Shown here piece by piece: positions 50,168 through 62,163 of a stretch of DNA of 64,000 nucleotides (its first letter is position 1; each line of letters begins with the position of its first letter). This DNA is from Moringa oleifera (Eukaryota; Streptophyta; Magnoliopsida; Brassicales; Moringaceae): contig JAJFZO010000094.1 of the NCBI GenBank assembly GCA_021397835.1, positions 10,082,001 through 10,146,000 of the forward strand, in the 5' to 3' direction. A program made the translations under genes and the position numbers. A model generated the notes under the pieces. It was not told where the DNA came from. It was given only the letters and a program-made list of their open reading frames with translations, and did no database searches.

Positions 50168-50979
50168 ATGAGTCAGCAAAAGGCCGCGGCCAGCGGGTTC
50201 AAGAAGTTTCACGCGTCGTGGTTGGAGCATCTGCGGCAGCTAGTGGAGCAGCTGCGTGCGGCTCTTGGACACCCGGCCACCCAGGAGCGCGTCGTGCGCA
50301 AGGTGATGTCTCACTACGCTGAGTTCTACGCCGCCAAGTCGGTGGGCACCGAGGTTGACGTGCTGGGCATCTGGGCCGCCCCCTGGACCACCACCATGGA
50401 GCGGTCCCTCCACTGGATCGGGGGCTGGAGGCCCACCACTGTCTTCCACCTCATATACACCGAGTCCAGCATTCGCTTTGAGTCTCATATCGTTGATATC
50501 CTCCGTGGCGTGAGAACTGGGGATCTCGGTGACCTATCACCCTCTCAGTTCAGGTAATCCCAATTAACTTCCACTAGTACTGTTTTAATTAAGTGAACGT
50601 CTTAATTAAGTGAACGTCATTAAAGAAAAATATTATTAAAGAAAAATATTACTAGCTGCTTTCATCAAGTAATTATAGGAGGGTGAGTGAGTTGCAATGC
50701 GAGACGGTGAACGAAGAAAACGCAATAACCGGCGAGTTAGCTGAGTGGCAAGACGGTGCAAGCGAGCTCGTACTATCCTCCGCGGATCCCAATGAAAAGA
50801 TCGAACGGCTGGTGAGAATCGTGCATAAAGCTGACAATCTACGTCTTCAAACACTCAGAAAAGTGGTGGATCTCCTGAGCCCACAACAAGCAGTGGAGTT
50901 CTTAGTCGCCGCCGTGGAGCTGCAGCTTGGGTTCCGTGCTTGGGGGATGTATCACGACAATCAGGTCGGGAATCCATGA
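50168..50979 (+). CDS. DOG1-like protein (DOGL4-like)
   Basis: Carries the DOG1 domain shared by DELAY OF GERMINATION 1 and the C-terminal part of TGA factors. Family members act in seed dormancy, maturation and heme or phosphatase binding; the role of this one is unproven. Two exons, 50168-50553 and 50679-50979, give 228 residues. Motifs are FKKFHASWLEHLRQLVEQL at the start, HYAEFYAAKS, WISAP-type IWAAPW, ERSLHWIGGWRPT and FHLIY in exon 1. Exon 2 has SELQCETVNEENAITGELAE, a leucine-rich helix (IVHKADNLRLQTLRKVVDLL) and LSPQQAVEFLVAAVELQLGF. No bZIP basic region precedes it, so it is a DOG1-like protein and not a TGA factor. The frame is open upstream to 49976, but that extension overlaps the TGGGCC promoter cluster and lacks family resemblance. 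The small intron contains two perfect back-to-back micro-duplications. It converges with the receptor-like gene at 51930-58624, the same neighbour pair as At4g18650/At4g18640 by memory. Confidence 0.9.
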
Positions 50980-51929
50980 CCGCTTTCACGTCGGGATCCG
51001 ACGGCGACTGTTGAAGTTTTGGCTTATAGTTGTATCTTCTAATCTTAGCATCAGCTGACGAGACGAATCTTATGTGTTAGCTCAATGTAGTCGGAGAGTT
51101 CCAGTAAACTAGTAACTAGTTGACAACTAATGAAACCCTAGTTAACGAAGGAGAAGCCTTGTCTGTTTAACTTAATTACCCGGTAATACCGGAAACGATG
51201 ACGTATAAGCTGACATGCTTCGGGAGTCGGAGATCTCTCAACAACGAAGGGAAGCCATCCATTTAGGTATTCAGAGGGTTACACGAGGGCTCTCATGCAG
51301 TGACATGCATGGCGACAGTTGGACAGTTGGAGTTTACGTGTCATTCTTACAGAAGAACCGACTATTCTCAGCCACGCGACAATGAAGTTGGTTTCTTTTG
51401 TTGCCTTCCGAAGTAATTGTACTTGGCAATAAACTTATTCTTGTATATTTCAAAAAATAAAAAAAAAACTTATTTACAAAATTGAAACAACAAAGCAAAT
51501 ATCAAGTTCGTGGCTTTATGCAACTGATTAAAGAGAAAAACAAAAGAAGAACGTAACATGATAAACCAAGTAGGATGGATCACTGGTTCTTTTATAACTT
51601 TCTCATGATGTGAGCATAAAGGTAGGCTAGGGTAGGGAAGATTCCACCGTAACAATTGTGTGGGCGCTTTTACAAAAAGCACGGAGTAGTATCTATCTTG
51701 TATATAAGCTTTACTGAACAGGGTCTTAACAAAAATTCAGAAATTTTTGCCCCACTTGTTTGTATATATATCCATGGAGGGATATATCATGCAGCAATAT
51801 TCATCAGCCTGCAATAATTTAGCAAATAATAGGGGAAGATAACTTTTGGGGGTGAAGAGGAGGTCTTTATCTTAAGTGGAGTGGAAAAACTGCAGACTCG
51901 AGTGAGCGTAAGTGGTGAGTTCAAACTTT
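50980..51929. other. Intergenic 3' flanks of DOG1-like and receptor-like genes
   Basis: The two genes converge here. A likely 3' UTR of the DOG1-like gene extends to a poly(A)-like stretch near 51455-51470. No gene is seen. Confidence 0.55.
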
Positions 51930-54900
51930 CTAAGTTGCTTCCATGGAGAGAATCTCAAGTTCTGCCCACCATAGTGGATTGTTCTTGGGAGTGGCTGCAT
52001 CTGCAGAGATAGGAATCACTTGCTTTAATTTGGCAGTTACTTCTCTCATTGTTGGTCTCTGTCGTGGATCATCATGAATGCATTCCTGGATTACTTCACA
52101 TATCACTTTGAGTTCGTTTGTCTTGAAGGACTTAAGAATAGGATCAACAAGAGAAGTGATTTTCTGTTCATCATCTAGGCACCCTGAAGCCTGAAAGTTT
52201 GTTGTAAAGAAAAAAAAAAAGATGATTGAATTCATGTTGATGAGAAAACTGAGAAAAGATTATTGAATCTAATATAGTTTCAGTGGTTACCCAGTTCACA
52301 AGGGATCCTTGTTCTTCATCAATAGGGACCTTTGCAGATATGATCTCCAGCAAAATTCTCCCAAAACTATACACATTCTCTTGAAGGCTAGGCCTCGTAG
52401 GCAACTTGCAACTACCGAAGTCATTTTTGTCACCGAAGTTTGATCCAACAGCAAAATGTATCCAGAAAGCAATGTCAGCAACCTGAGATGATGTCAGACG
52501 CAATGAGTAACTTCATCTGCCTGTGATAAATAGAGGGAGAGAGAGAGAGAGAGAGAGGTAGAGAAAGAAGAAGAGAACATATCTATGCATATATAACTAG
52601 AGTAATGATGAAGTCAAAACATAATCTGCACTACCACATTAGGTAGATTTAATATATCAAAAAATTATAAATTCAATAGTGAGGTCAAAGGGGTATACCT
52701 TTGCTGCATAATCATCGGTTAAAAGAATTGAATCTGATTGAAGATTGGCGTGTGAAACAGGTGGGTTCAGTTCATGATGCATGTAATCAAGGCAGTATGC
52801 CATTCCCATGATAATCCTCACCCTAGAATTCCAATCAATATGTTCAGCCTGCTTTACTGGAAAGATCACATAGAACCTCTGATTAAAGGAACTTAAATGA
52901 TTTGGAAATGATTGATTAATACAAAGATATTACCATGCAGATGCTCATGTAGAGTTCCATTTGGAGCATATTCAAAGACCATCATCCTTGTGAATGGACG
53001 CTCCTCTTCACAGTATCCGAGTATGTTTAAAAAATTCTTATGGTTTACTCTTGAGAGGGTACTTATCTGCATCAGATCCAAGCAAAAAAGAGAATGAATT
53101 AAAAAAATAATGGCAGACTACACTTTCATTTCTCTTGCTCAATTGCAGAAAAAAAAAAAAAGGTAAAACAAAACGATTCTGACTTTGGAAAAAAAAAAAA
53201 AAAGAACAGCACCAGCCCACATCTCACTACAGTCTCAATGCTTCTCTTTGAGAGAAAGAGAAAAGACAAACTTTTAACTAATGTTTGACTACCAATTGTT
53301 TCTTTTTATGAATCATCTGGTTATCAGTATCACAAGTGTTAGCAGAAAACTGTTTTACATGTTTTATAGCAATAAGGTTAAGAAGCATTTAAAAAGTGAC
53401 AAAAGTTTATTCATACCAGACTGAACTTAAGCATAACACGTTTTAATTAAAATTGATTTTTTAAAATTTTCATCATAGACCTTTAAAATATCTTCAAAAA
53501 TAGAATCGAAAATAATACCATTTTTCTAAATGCATTCTGCGCATCTTTTGACCAGTTTGCAGATGTAATTATACTTGAAAAAACAGCAATTTCAACTCCA
53601 CTTGATAGCGTTCCCTTGTAAACTATGCAACTAGGAGGAGTGCATATAATGTTGCTGAAATCCTCACAGGCAGCTTGTAAATCAGCTCGGTTCAACTTAG
53701 CTATCCCTGCATTCTCAAAACATTAATTCTCTATTAATTTGATACTCAAGTGTAATGGAAGTTATTGCGAATGGAAAATTTACCTGAGGCAATAGCCTTT
53801 CGTAGAGAGGCACTAAGCTTATTCCTTCTAGTAGCTGTGGCTTCTGTTCTTCGGTAACGTGAAATAAACATAGCCATTGAAAAAGCAAGGAAAAATGCCA
53901 AACCAGGAAATATAAAAGAAGAAAATTTTCCAAAATTTGTAGAGGATTGATGAACTGGGGTATTTTGCTGTATTTGGTGGCTAGGAATTGAAGAACCATG
54001 AATTGAAGAACGAGGAGTTGAAGAATCAAGAACTGAGTTGAGTGGCAGAGGTAGGTGCTTTTTTATCACTGCAGAGAATGCCCCACTCCTTTGAGGAACA
54101 GTTGCCACCTTTTCAGAAAGGTTTGCACCACTTGCAAGAGCAGCATGGAGGTTTCTAGCTTGAAGCATAGTGGAAACTTCAAATAGTCTACGACGCACAA
54201 TATTTGCTGTTTCAATAAATCAGTCAGTATCATGTAGCTCGGATGAAACTACCAATAGGAACACAAATTCATTTGTTGCTCAAAAAAACAAAGAGAGAAA
54301 TCAAGGATAATGGTCCAAATAAAGGTTTAGAAATACTCACTAATAAGACCGTCATAGCCCCTTTCTTCATTTCCAAGTAATTTACCTCTTCCAAACTTGA
54401 ACCTTAAAACATAGACATAAAGAGAAATATCATCTCATTTATTAACAAAGGAGTTGCCAAAGATAAATAAAATGCCTATAAATGCGAGTATCTAAGTCAC
54501 ATAAAAGTGTTTCTTTTGGTAATAAGATTTATTTAAGAATTCATGCTTCACATTTTCAACATTTCTTTCTAGATGCCATCCAGATAATGGCCCCAGTAGA
54601 GCCTAGGCTTATAACACCTTAAAATAAGAATTGCACCAAAAAAAATTGGAATGAAGGGGATGGGAATAAATCTATTAGAAGGTAGGACAAATGCATAATA
54701 AATTACATTTCTTCTCACCTGTTTTAGGATGATTGAGTTTTTTCTCAAGAAATTCATGTTGAGTGACTCATTGATTGTTCAATAAATTTTTTCTTCTCTT
54801 GGTGAGATAATGAATCAACATCGTATGACCTGAACTATTAATTCAAATTCATTGCATTCTGATATCCTCAACCTTATTCGCATTGCACTAAGCAACAAAA

Positions 54901-57900
54901 CAAATAGTATCAATTATTATGGCTTTGATATATTGCTAATGTATTGGTACTGATCATCAATAATAATCAATCATTAATTTTATAGTAATATATATGAATA
55001 TTCTTCTTGGTAAAAATGCTCAAACAAGATATATTCGAGTTTATTTCAAAGACCATTTCCCTAGATATGTATCTTATAAAGGAATGAGTATTGAATTTTT
55101 TTGGTTGACCAATGAAAACAATAAAGTGTTGTTTACTAGCTAGAACTCTATATAAAATTCTTTTTTCTTTCTAAAGAAAAAAAGGCAGCATAGAAACACA
55201 CTATACACATGATTATAGGTTAGCTTATTGATACTATTGTGTTGCTTTTTACCACATGCCCTTGACAAATCCAAGATACCTATATATTCCCAAATGGTTA
55301 CACATGTTCAACATATAAAAAAGTTAATCAGATACAACGTCTAAAGAAATAACCTAAATATCTCAAAAGGGATGTCGATCATATCACATGGTATAACAAA
55401 ACCAAAACAAGCAAAGGATTCTTACCAGCGTGCAAATCTTTTGTTTCTACAATCGGTTTCAGTTGCTTCATTAATGCTGAAGTTTTTATCAAATTGAAGA
55501 TCAGATAGCAAAGTAAGCTTCTTATTGGAAGGAATGCTTCCATGAAATTTGTTTCCACAAAGTAATCTACAGTAGGAAATAGAACCTAATCAAGATCATT
55601 GAAAATATAGATAAGAGAATATAGGAGATGTAGGTTAAGATAATGAAACTGACAGTCGTTTTAGTGACATCATCCTTCCAATTTCTATAGGAATAGTTCC
55701 AGTAAAGTTGTTATATCTCAAATCGAGTAATTCTAGCATGCTAAGACCTCCAATGCCTCTAGGAATGAAACCTGAGAAGTGGTTTTTATAGAGTACCCTG
55801 TCAATTTGAAAAGTAGACATATAAATAGATAAATATAAAAGTAAAAGTTATTAGAGGTGAATGGCAAACTGTCGTGGGAACTAGTTTTACACAAAGGATC
55901 TTAGTATTACAATTGGTTAGCAATTGACAAAGATAAAGTCCATTAAAGTAATGGGTGAATAAAATTTTACAAATACAATGTATTTACAACATCGAGCATG
56001 AACAGTCTACTTACATTTTAAACATAAAAGCTGTAAACATGTTATATCAAATAATGAAGTTAAAAAAAATTAATGAAAAATACATGACTATAACGTATGA
56101 AAGCCTTATATTATATCATTGATCTTTTTAACCATGGTAGAACAAACTAGAAACTGTCAAAGGACATGAATATGCATATTTCAAATCTAAATAACATTAC
56201 TGTAAATAGATTTCCAAAAGCAAACATATTTATGCTAGTATGCATAAGAGATGAGAGTGAATGCTGGCTAAGGGCAGAGTCAAGTGAAGCCAAATGTAAT
56301 TAGACATGATGTAACCATGATCTTGACTTTTATCCAGCATTAGCTCAAGCTTAAATAGTTTAGTTTCAGTCTGCTTCTCATCAATAACATGTATCTAGTC
56401 TTGACTAGCTTAAGTTTGTAGCATTTTTAAGTCTATCATGCAAACACATGAAAGCATGTAACTCATGTTTCATCACTTGTTCAAACCAACATCTCATATC
56501 CTGCAGGTCACACTCTGCAGTGCAGGTTCAATGTTTTCTTGCAATCTTCCTTTTAAGTACCATGAGTGCCAAAATATATATTCATTCGAACACTAAAAAT
56601 GTGCAATAATTTAGATTCATTTCTTGGGAAAAGAAAATTGAAGAGTATAAACCACATGGTTACCACTCTCTTATCAAGATATATAATATTTACACTTGTT
56701 CCTTAAAGGGTCACTTTCAATAAGCATTGTTTAGCAGCCTATTTGTTAATACTTTCATAAATCAATTGATTCAACTAAATAAAACTGTGAGAAAATCACC
56801 AATAATATTTGGGTTTGTCAACCCAACTATTTTGACAAGTTAAGAAATGATAGGATAATTACTAATTAGGTGTTATAAAAGAAAAAAAAAAAAAGAGCAC
56901 TCGAAGAAATGAAAAAGGCACAAAGCGATATGAAACCAATAATAACTTTTTGCTTACTAACATATAAGACACAAAACATGTAACAACATGATGATTTGTC
57001 CAAAATAGAAGAAAGAAGACACTGATCATCTGACAATGTCAATGCATTGAGAATGGACATATCTTACTTCTAGAATAGCATCCTGCAAACTATATGGCCA
57101 TATTCTTTTGAAAATGGCAATAAGTTGAAACTTTAATGACTAAGTTGTCAACCAACAATCTGATCAAACTCAAAGTTGATCCATACCTATTCTCGAAACT
57201 TCACTGTAATATTAATTCACTTCCACTAAATTTAAAAGTAATACTAACTCTTCACTATGCTTTAAATACAAATAATTCATGGACCACGTAACAACATTTA
57301 GTATGAAAACTACTTCCAAGCTCCTTGTTCATGTCAATCATGCTCCATATCTTAATATTTGTTTTGCGTGTTTAGTAAGAACAGCTTTCATGCATAGTTT
57401 AGTGCATTATTTAGGCACTATATTTCAAATTTAAAATTTACGTTACCAACTGATAAGATGACCAAAGCCACCAAAATTTAAGCAACCTGTCGTTTTATTT
57501 TATTGATAACATTAACTAAATCTCTTAGTATTCCTATCACAGGTTCCATAGGTTTAAGTATTTGACTAAACATTCTTACCATAACACAAACTAAAAAGTT
57601 GACTGAACACATTATTCGAGATCAAAATGAAAATAGAGTGGAGCTTTAATTTCACACTACTCATGATAACAACTATAATGATAGGACTGCTTAACTTACC
57701 ACATGCAAACTTCAATATATTGGAAATGACAATTATGGTATGATTCTCACATCAGGTACAACACCAATTTATAGCTAATTCCATATTTTATAAAATATAA
57801 TTATGAATTCCTACATTGCAAGCCAATGCAGTGCATGATTAATAAAGTGCTTAAATCTTCCTATGTTTATGTTTAGGGACTTTTTATCTATCGTAAAGTA

Positions 57901-58624
57901 TATCTCATCATTGATTTGCTTGTTAAGACTCTATTAAAAATTAACTAAATTCCATCAATATATTAGTACTGAAATCTTTAGTTGAATGGAAAATGATGAT
58001 TAAACATTAACTTACAAGGCTCTCAAGTGACTAAGTTGTTCAAGCTCAGGTGCCAAGGTTCCTTCCAATGAAAGGTCTCGAAGATCCCTGCAAGGGGGAA
58101 TAAGTGCTTCAGTATGTATCAAATATAAAAGAATGTTCTAGAAAGATCTTCTTGTTAATTAAGAACTTAACATGATTTTTTAGTTGTTTTATCAATTGAT
58201 TTCCTTTTCCTGTTCATAGTTTAATGAATCTTTCACTTGAAAATCAGAAAACATGATAAAAGATATAAAGGGTAAAAACCACAATTCTTAGCACTTACAG
58301 GATATGCACTTCGCCCTCAACACATTTGACCCCAAACCATAAACATGGGTCAACATCACTAGAATTCCAAGTTGTAAAAACTCCATAAGGGTCCGTAGCC
58401 ACTCTCCCACGAAACTTCAATAGAGCCAACCCTATATTCATTACAATCAAGTCCAAAGTGTTAAATAGTCATTTTAAACCAATGGGTTTAAAAATCTATG
58501 ATAAATTTAATTATAGAACTTTATTACCTTCTGCATTGAGTGAATCACAAACTTGAGTTTCCAATAAAAGCATAAAAACAATAAAAAATGAGAGCCGAAA
58601 TCCAAAAGGCTTCCGCCTTCTCAT
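51930..58624 (-). CDS. LRR receptor-like pseudokinase, MRH1 (LRR VI-2) type
   Basis: Single-pass membrane receptor-like protein. Twelve minus-strand exons join into 667 residues: 58528-58624, 58299-58431, 58016-58087, 55654-55797, 55426-55566, 54341-54402, 53784-54206, 53519-53706, 52934-53066, 52699-52856, 52291-52482, 51930-52190. Order of parts: signal peptide (FRLSFFIVFMLLL, about 8-22), LRR N-cap with WNSSDVDPCLWFGVKC, three to four LRRs (LDLRDLSLEGTLAPEL, VLYKNHFSGFIPRGIGGL, LDLRYNNFTGTIP), a Ser/Thr-rich stalk, a membrane segment at about 313-332 (FIFPGLAFFLAFSMAMFI), then a kinase-like domain. The kinase residues are missing: the VAVK lysine position reads EIAVFSS, HRD is VSHANL, and DFG is DIA. 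It is therefore expected to be catalytically inactive, as in related plant proteins. Intron 3 is 2.2 kb. Arabidopsis MRH1 acts in root-hair growth; this protein's role is unknown. Confidence 0.92.
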
Positions 58625-60060
58625 TTCTTGATGATCTAAATGCTATGTTGGTTGAGGTAGCAAAATCAATGACCAAATTCCAAGTAACAATTCTTTGTGC
58701 AAAAGCATCATTTGGATGTTCCTTAGCATTCTATACGTAGAAACTGCTCACTCAAAAGATTAGACAAGTAATGAAGTCAAGCCAAAAGCACTCAGGATCT
58801 CTTTTAGTAATGGTTTCCGCTTTTTGATCACTTTCTGTCAAGCCTTTGGTTAACAATTGAAGCGCCTGAATTAACATGTAATCCTTGGCCTTTATGACCT
58901 CAACCATCAACCAAGCTGGAATTCACATAAAAAATACAACTCATTAATTAATAAATAATTTTGTAACCCAACAAAACACAGAGTAATTTCAGTCATCTTA
59001 TCAAACACATAAGAATGCCACAAGTTAAAATTTAAAACAAAAGGTATTCAATTATCAGATCAATCTAAACGAAACACACAGAGCAGTGAAATAACTACAT
59101 ATGGAAAGCCAAGGAATCCAAGCCAGTGAGAAGAGCAAAACAATGAAATAATAGGTACCCTCAATGTATAAAACAGAAAGAAATTAATATGAGCAATGAA
59201 ATAGAAGATACCTACAATTTAAAAATTTTAAGGAGAGAGAGAGAGAGAGAGAAATGATCAGATTACAAATAGTGTAAGAAAGTGCACAAGATTATAAAAT
59301 CGAAGCTAGCGCAAGGTATGAATTGGGAGAAAGAAGAACAACATTGTCAACCAATCTGATCAGGAAGAGCACAATGCAATGAAGACGCGCAGAACATACA
59401 ATTGTTATCCACAGAAGAACATTAAAGCGAATAAATCAATGATACTCTCACAAGGTGCAAATCGAAATAAAAAAAAAAAAGTGCTCCGATTATCATCTAA
59501 GGAATGAGCACAAAGGAATGCAATAAAGGCACAGTACACGGCTTACTTACCCAACGGGAAGGGTGGGATTAGAACTTTGACCACCAGTATCCAGTTGATT
59601 TTTGAATGAATTTTGACACTTCAACAATCTTTTGGATATAGCAAAAGGCAGCAACAAGAACAGGGAGCTTTAATTTATTTTTTCTATTTACTGCCTTTGT
59701 CAGGTGGAATTCACAGCCTACATTTTCCCATGTTTGTTCCCTCTCTCTCTCTCTGCCGTTTTTCCATGTTAATCCCAAACACCTCCTCTCCCTCTTTCCC
59801 CGTTTTCTGTTGCTCTTATTCGCAACCTGGAATACTATAATTGATTTTGATTTTCACTATATTTTTTTTTCTTTTTTCTGGTGACCGCTTTTTTCGAAGG
59901 CAGGGCTCAGCCACCAACGGTCATCTGCGCACGAAGTTTAAAAGTCTTTCGCTGTGTGGTGCAAGTCTTTCACCTCCGAGTTTGCGGGACTTCTCCTCCA
60001 TCATTCTTTCCTTTTTTCTCTTCCTTCTTCTACGGTTTTTCATTAAATATATATGTTTTA
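58625..60060. other. Upstream flank of the receptor-like gene
   Basis: It probably contains the 5' UTR, possibly with an intron, and the promoter on the minus strand. GA/CT runs occur at 59231-59252 and 59742-59756. Composition is moderate until about 60030, after which it becomes extremely AT-rich. No protein-coding gene is supported; short open frames are CT-rich and low complexity. Confidence 0.5.
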
Positions 60061-62163
60061 AAATTCAATAATTATGATTAAATTATTAATTTAATAAATA
60101 ATTTGACCTTTTTTTCTTACCAACTGACAGTACTACTTGTCTATATTGAAAATGGAAGTTTGGTGCCCATTCTTCACCCAGTACATTGCAATACTTTTCA
60201 ATATTTTCTGAAATAAATTTGGCACTTCTTTTCATGAGGCTTTAACTCTCATGGAATCTCACAAATTCTTCGATGAAATGTTATATAAAGTTTAATTATA
60301 TTTTAATTATATAAATTTTTTTAAAATAAATAAAATTATTTAACGTATGCTAATAATTATCAATATCAAAATAAATGATACTTTATGTAGTTTTTATATA
60401 ATATTTTTGTTACTAATTTTTAATATTATTAAAATTAAATAACCTAATTAAATTGTATTTAAAATAAATTATTTATTACAAATTTACTCATATTATAAAA
60501 ATAATTTTTAACTAGATAAATATATGTTAAAATTATATTATTAAATAGATATATAATAAAATACAGTAAATATTATTTCAAATCTTAAGTTTTATTTTTA
60601 CTTTACAATTAAAAATTTACTTTCAAAATATACCTAAACAAATTTTAATATTTTAATTTTATTTAAATTAAATTTTATTAAAAATATTTAAATTAAAGAT
60701 ATTTTACAACAAATTTTGACTTTTAATTTTTTATATATATAAAAAAAATATTTAAACTATCATCATAAAAAAATTTAAAAATTTTTTAGTACTATAAATA
60801 TTTTTTAAAAATATATACTATAAAAATTTAAAAAATTATAAAAAATAGCTTATTAGTTAAAAAAATTAAATTTAAGAGATAAAATCAAAATAAAGAATAA
60901 AATCTATTTGAGTGGTTTTAAGCTATTTTAATAATGAAAGATTATTAAGTTTTTATAATTATTTTAAATCAATATCTAATTTAGATAAAATTAATATACG
61001 AAAAAATTTTGAATATATTTTGAAAGTTAGTATTTGATTGAAGAGAGAAAATAAAACTGAAAGGTTTCAATGAGATTTATCTAATAAAATAATAGGCTCC
61101 TTTGATTTTTTTATAGAATAAAAGAATCTCCTATTAATATTATATAAATATTTTTAAATGAGTTTTTTTGGTTAAAATATCGTTAGTTCATATTTAAATA
61201 ATTAACTAAGTTTAATTTTATTTGGATTGTAAAAAATTCTTTTAAATTAAATTTGTAAGAAAATCATTTACAAAATTGAACAACGTGTGTTATTTGATCC
61301 ACCATCTACATTATGTGTGTATAGTATCATTTCCTACCTATCATACTTCTCTCACATTTTTTATATAATATGTTTTATACATGCATATAGAAATGGACAA
61401 CCAATTGCTTTTTGGTTGTGCATCTTCACAAGCACATTTCATTGGCATGATTACATTTCTATCTTAAATTTAACATATTAGAAGTTAAGTAATATTAAAG
61501 TCTTAATGAATATTTTAAAGTTTACCTTTCCTAATGAAAATTTTTTTAAATTAAAAATTAAAAAAATTTGTTAGAAATTGAGAATATAAATTTTGATGAT
61601 GAGAGAAATTTAGTAAAGTATTGCATATTTGTCAGTATTTGATTAAATTTTACTTTAGAAACAAATTTGACATGAATTTTTGGTTATAAATATTAACAGT
61701 TGAATCAAGTTCTATTAATAGGATTTAAATTCAAAGTTTTGGATATGCATTATTCCAACTTGCATTGTTATATAATCAAATTAAGTATGGAATACTCAAA
61801 TCTAATATTTGATGTTTCTATGATTAGATTAAATGTTGTTATTTTCATTGGTTCTAACGCAAACTTTTAAAATTAAAAAATTAAAAAAAAGTTTGTTAGA
61901 AAATGAGAATATGAATTTTAATGATAAGAGAAATTTATGAATGATATAATATCAAATATTCATGAGTATTTGATTAAATTTGATTTTAGAAACAAATTTG
62001 ATAGGAATTTTTGGTTATAAATATTAATAGTTGAATGGAGTTCTATTAATAAGATTTAAATTAGAATTTTCGAATATGCATTACTCCAAGTTGCATGGTT
62101 ATATAACCAAATTAAGTACAAAATACTCAAATCTAATATGTCATACTCTTATGATTAGATAAG
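60061..62163. other. Extremely AT-rich segment with a tandem repeat
   Basis: About 2.1 kb of very low GC sequence without recognisable genes. The first part is irregular A/T text. The last part is the tandem pair at 61541-62161. No transposon ends or coding domains could be identified; old transposon relics or a matrix-attachment-like region are possible. Confidence 0.5.
61541..62161. repeat. Tandem repeat, about 320-base unit, two diverged copies
   Basis: Unit 1 runs about 61541-61833 and unit 2 about 61866-62161. Shared landmarks are TTTGTTAGAAA-TGAGAATAT, AGTATTTGATTAAATTT, TTTTTGGTTATAAATATTAA, GAGTTCTATTAATA and AATACTCAAATCTAATAT. The second unit ends where the receptor pseudogene begins. 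Confidence 0.85.

Noticed and set aside
53746..54198. 150-codon minus-strand open frame as a separate gene
   Set aside because: It is exon 7 of the receptor-like gene, encoding the stalk and membrane segment.
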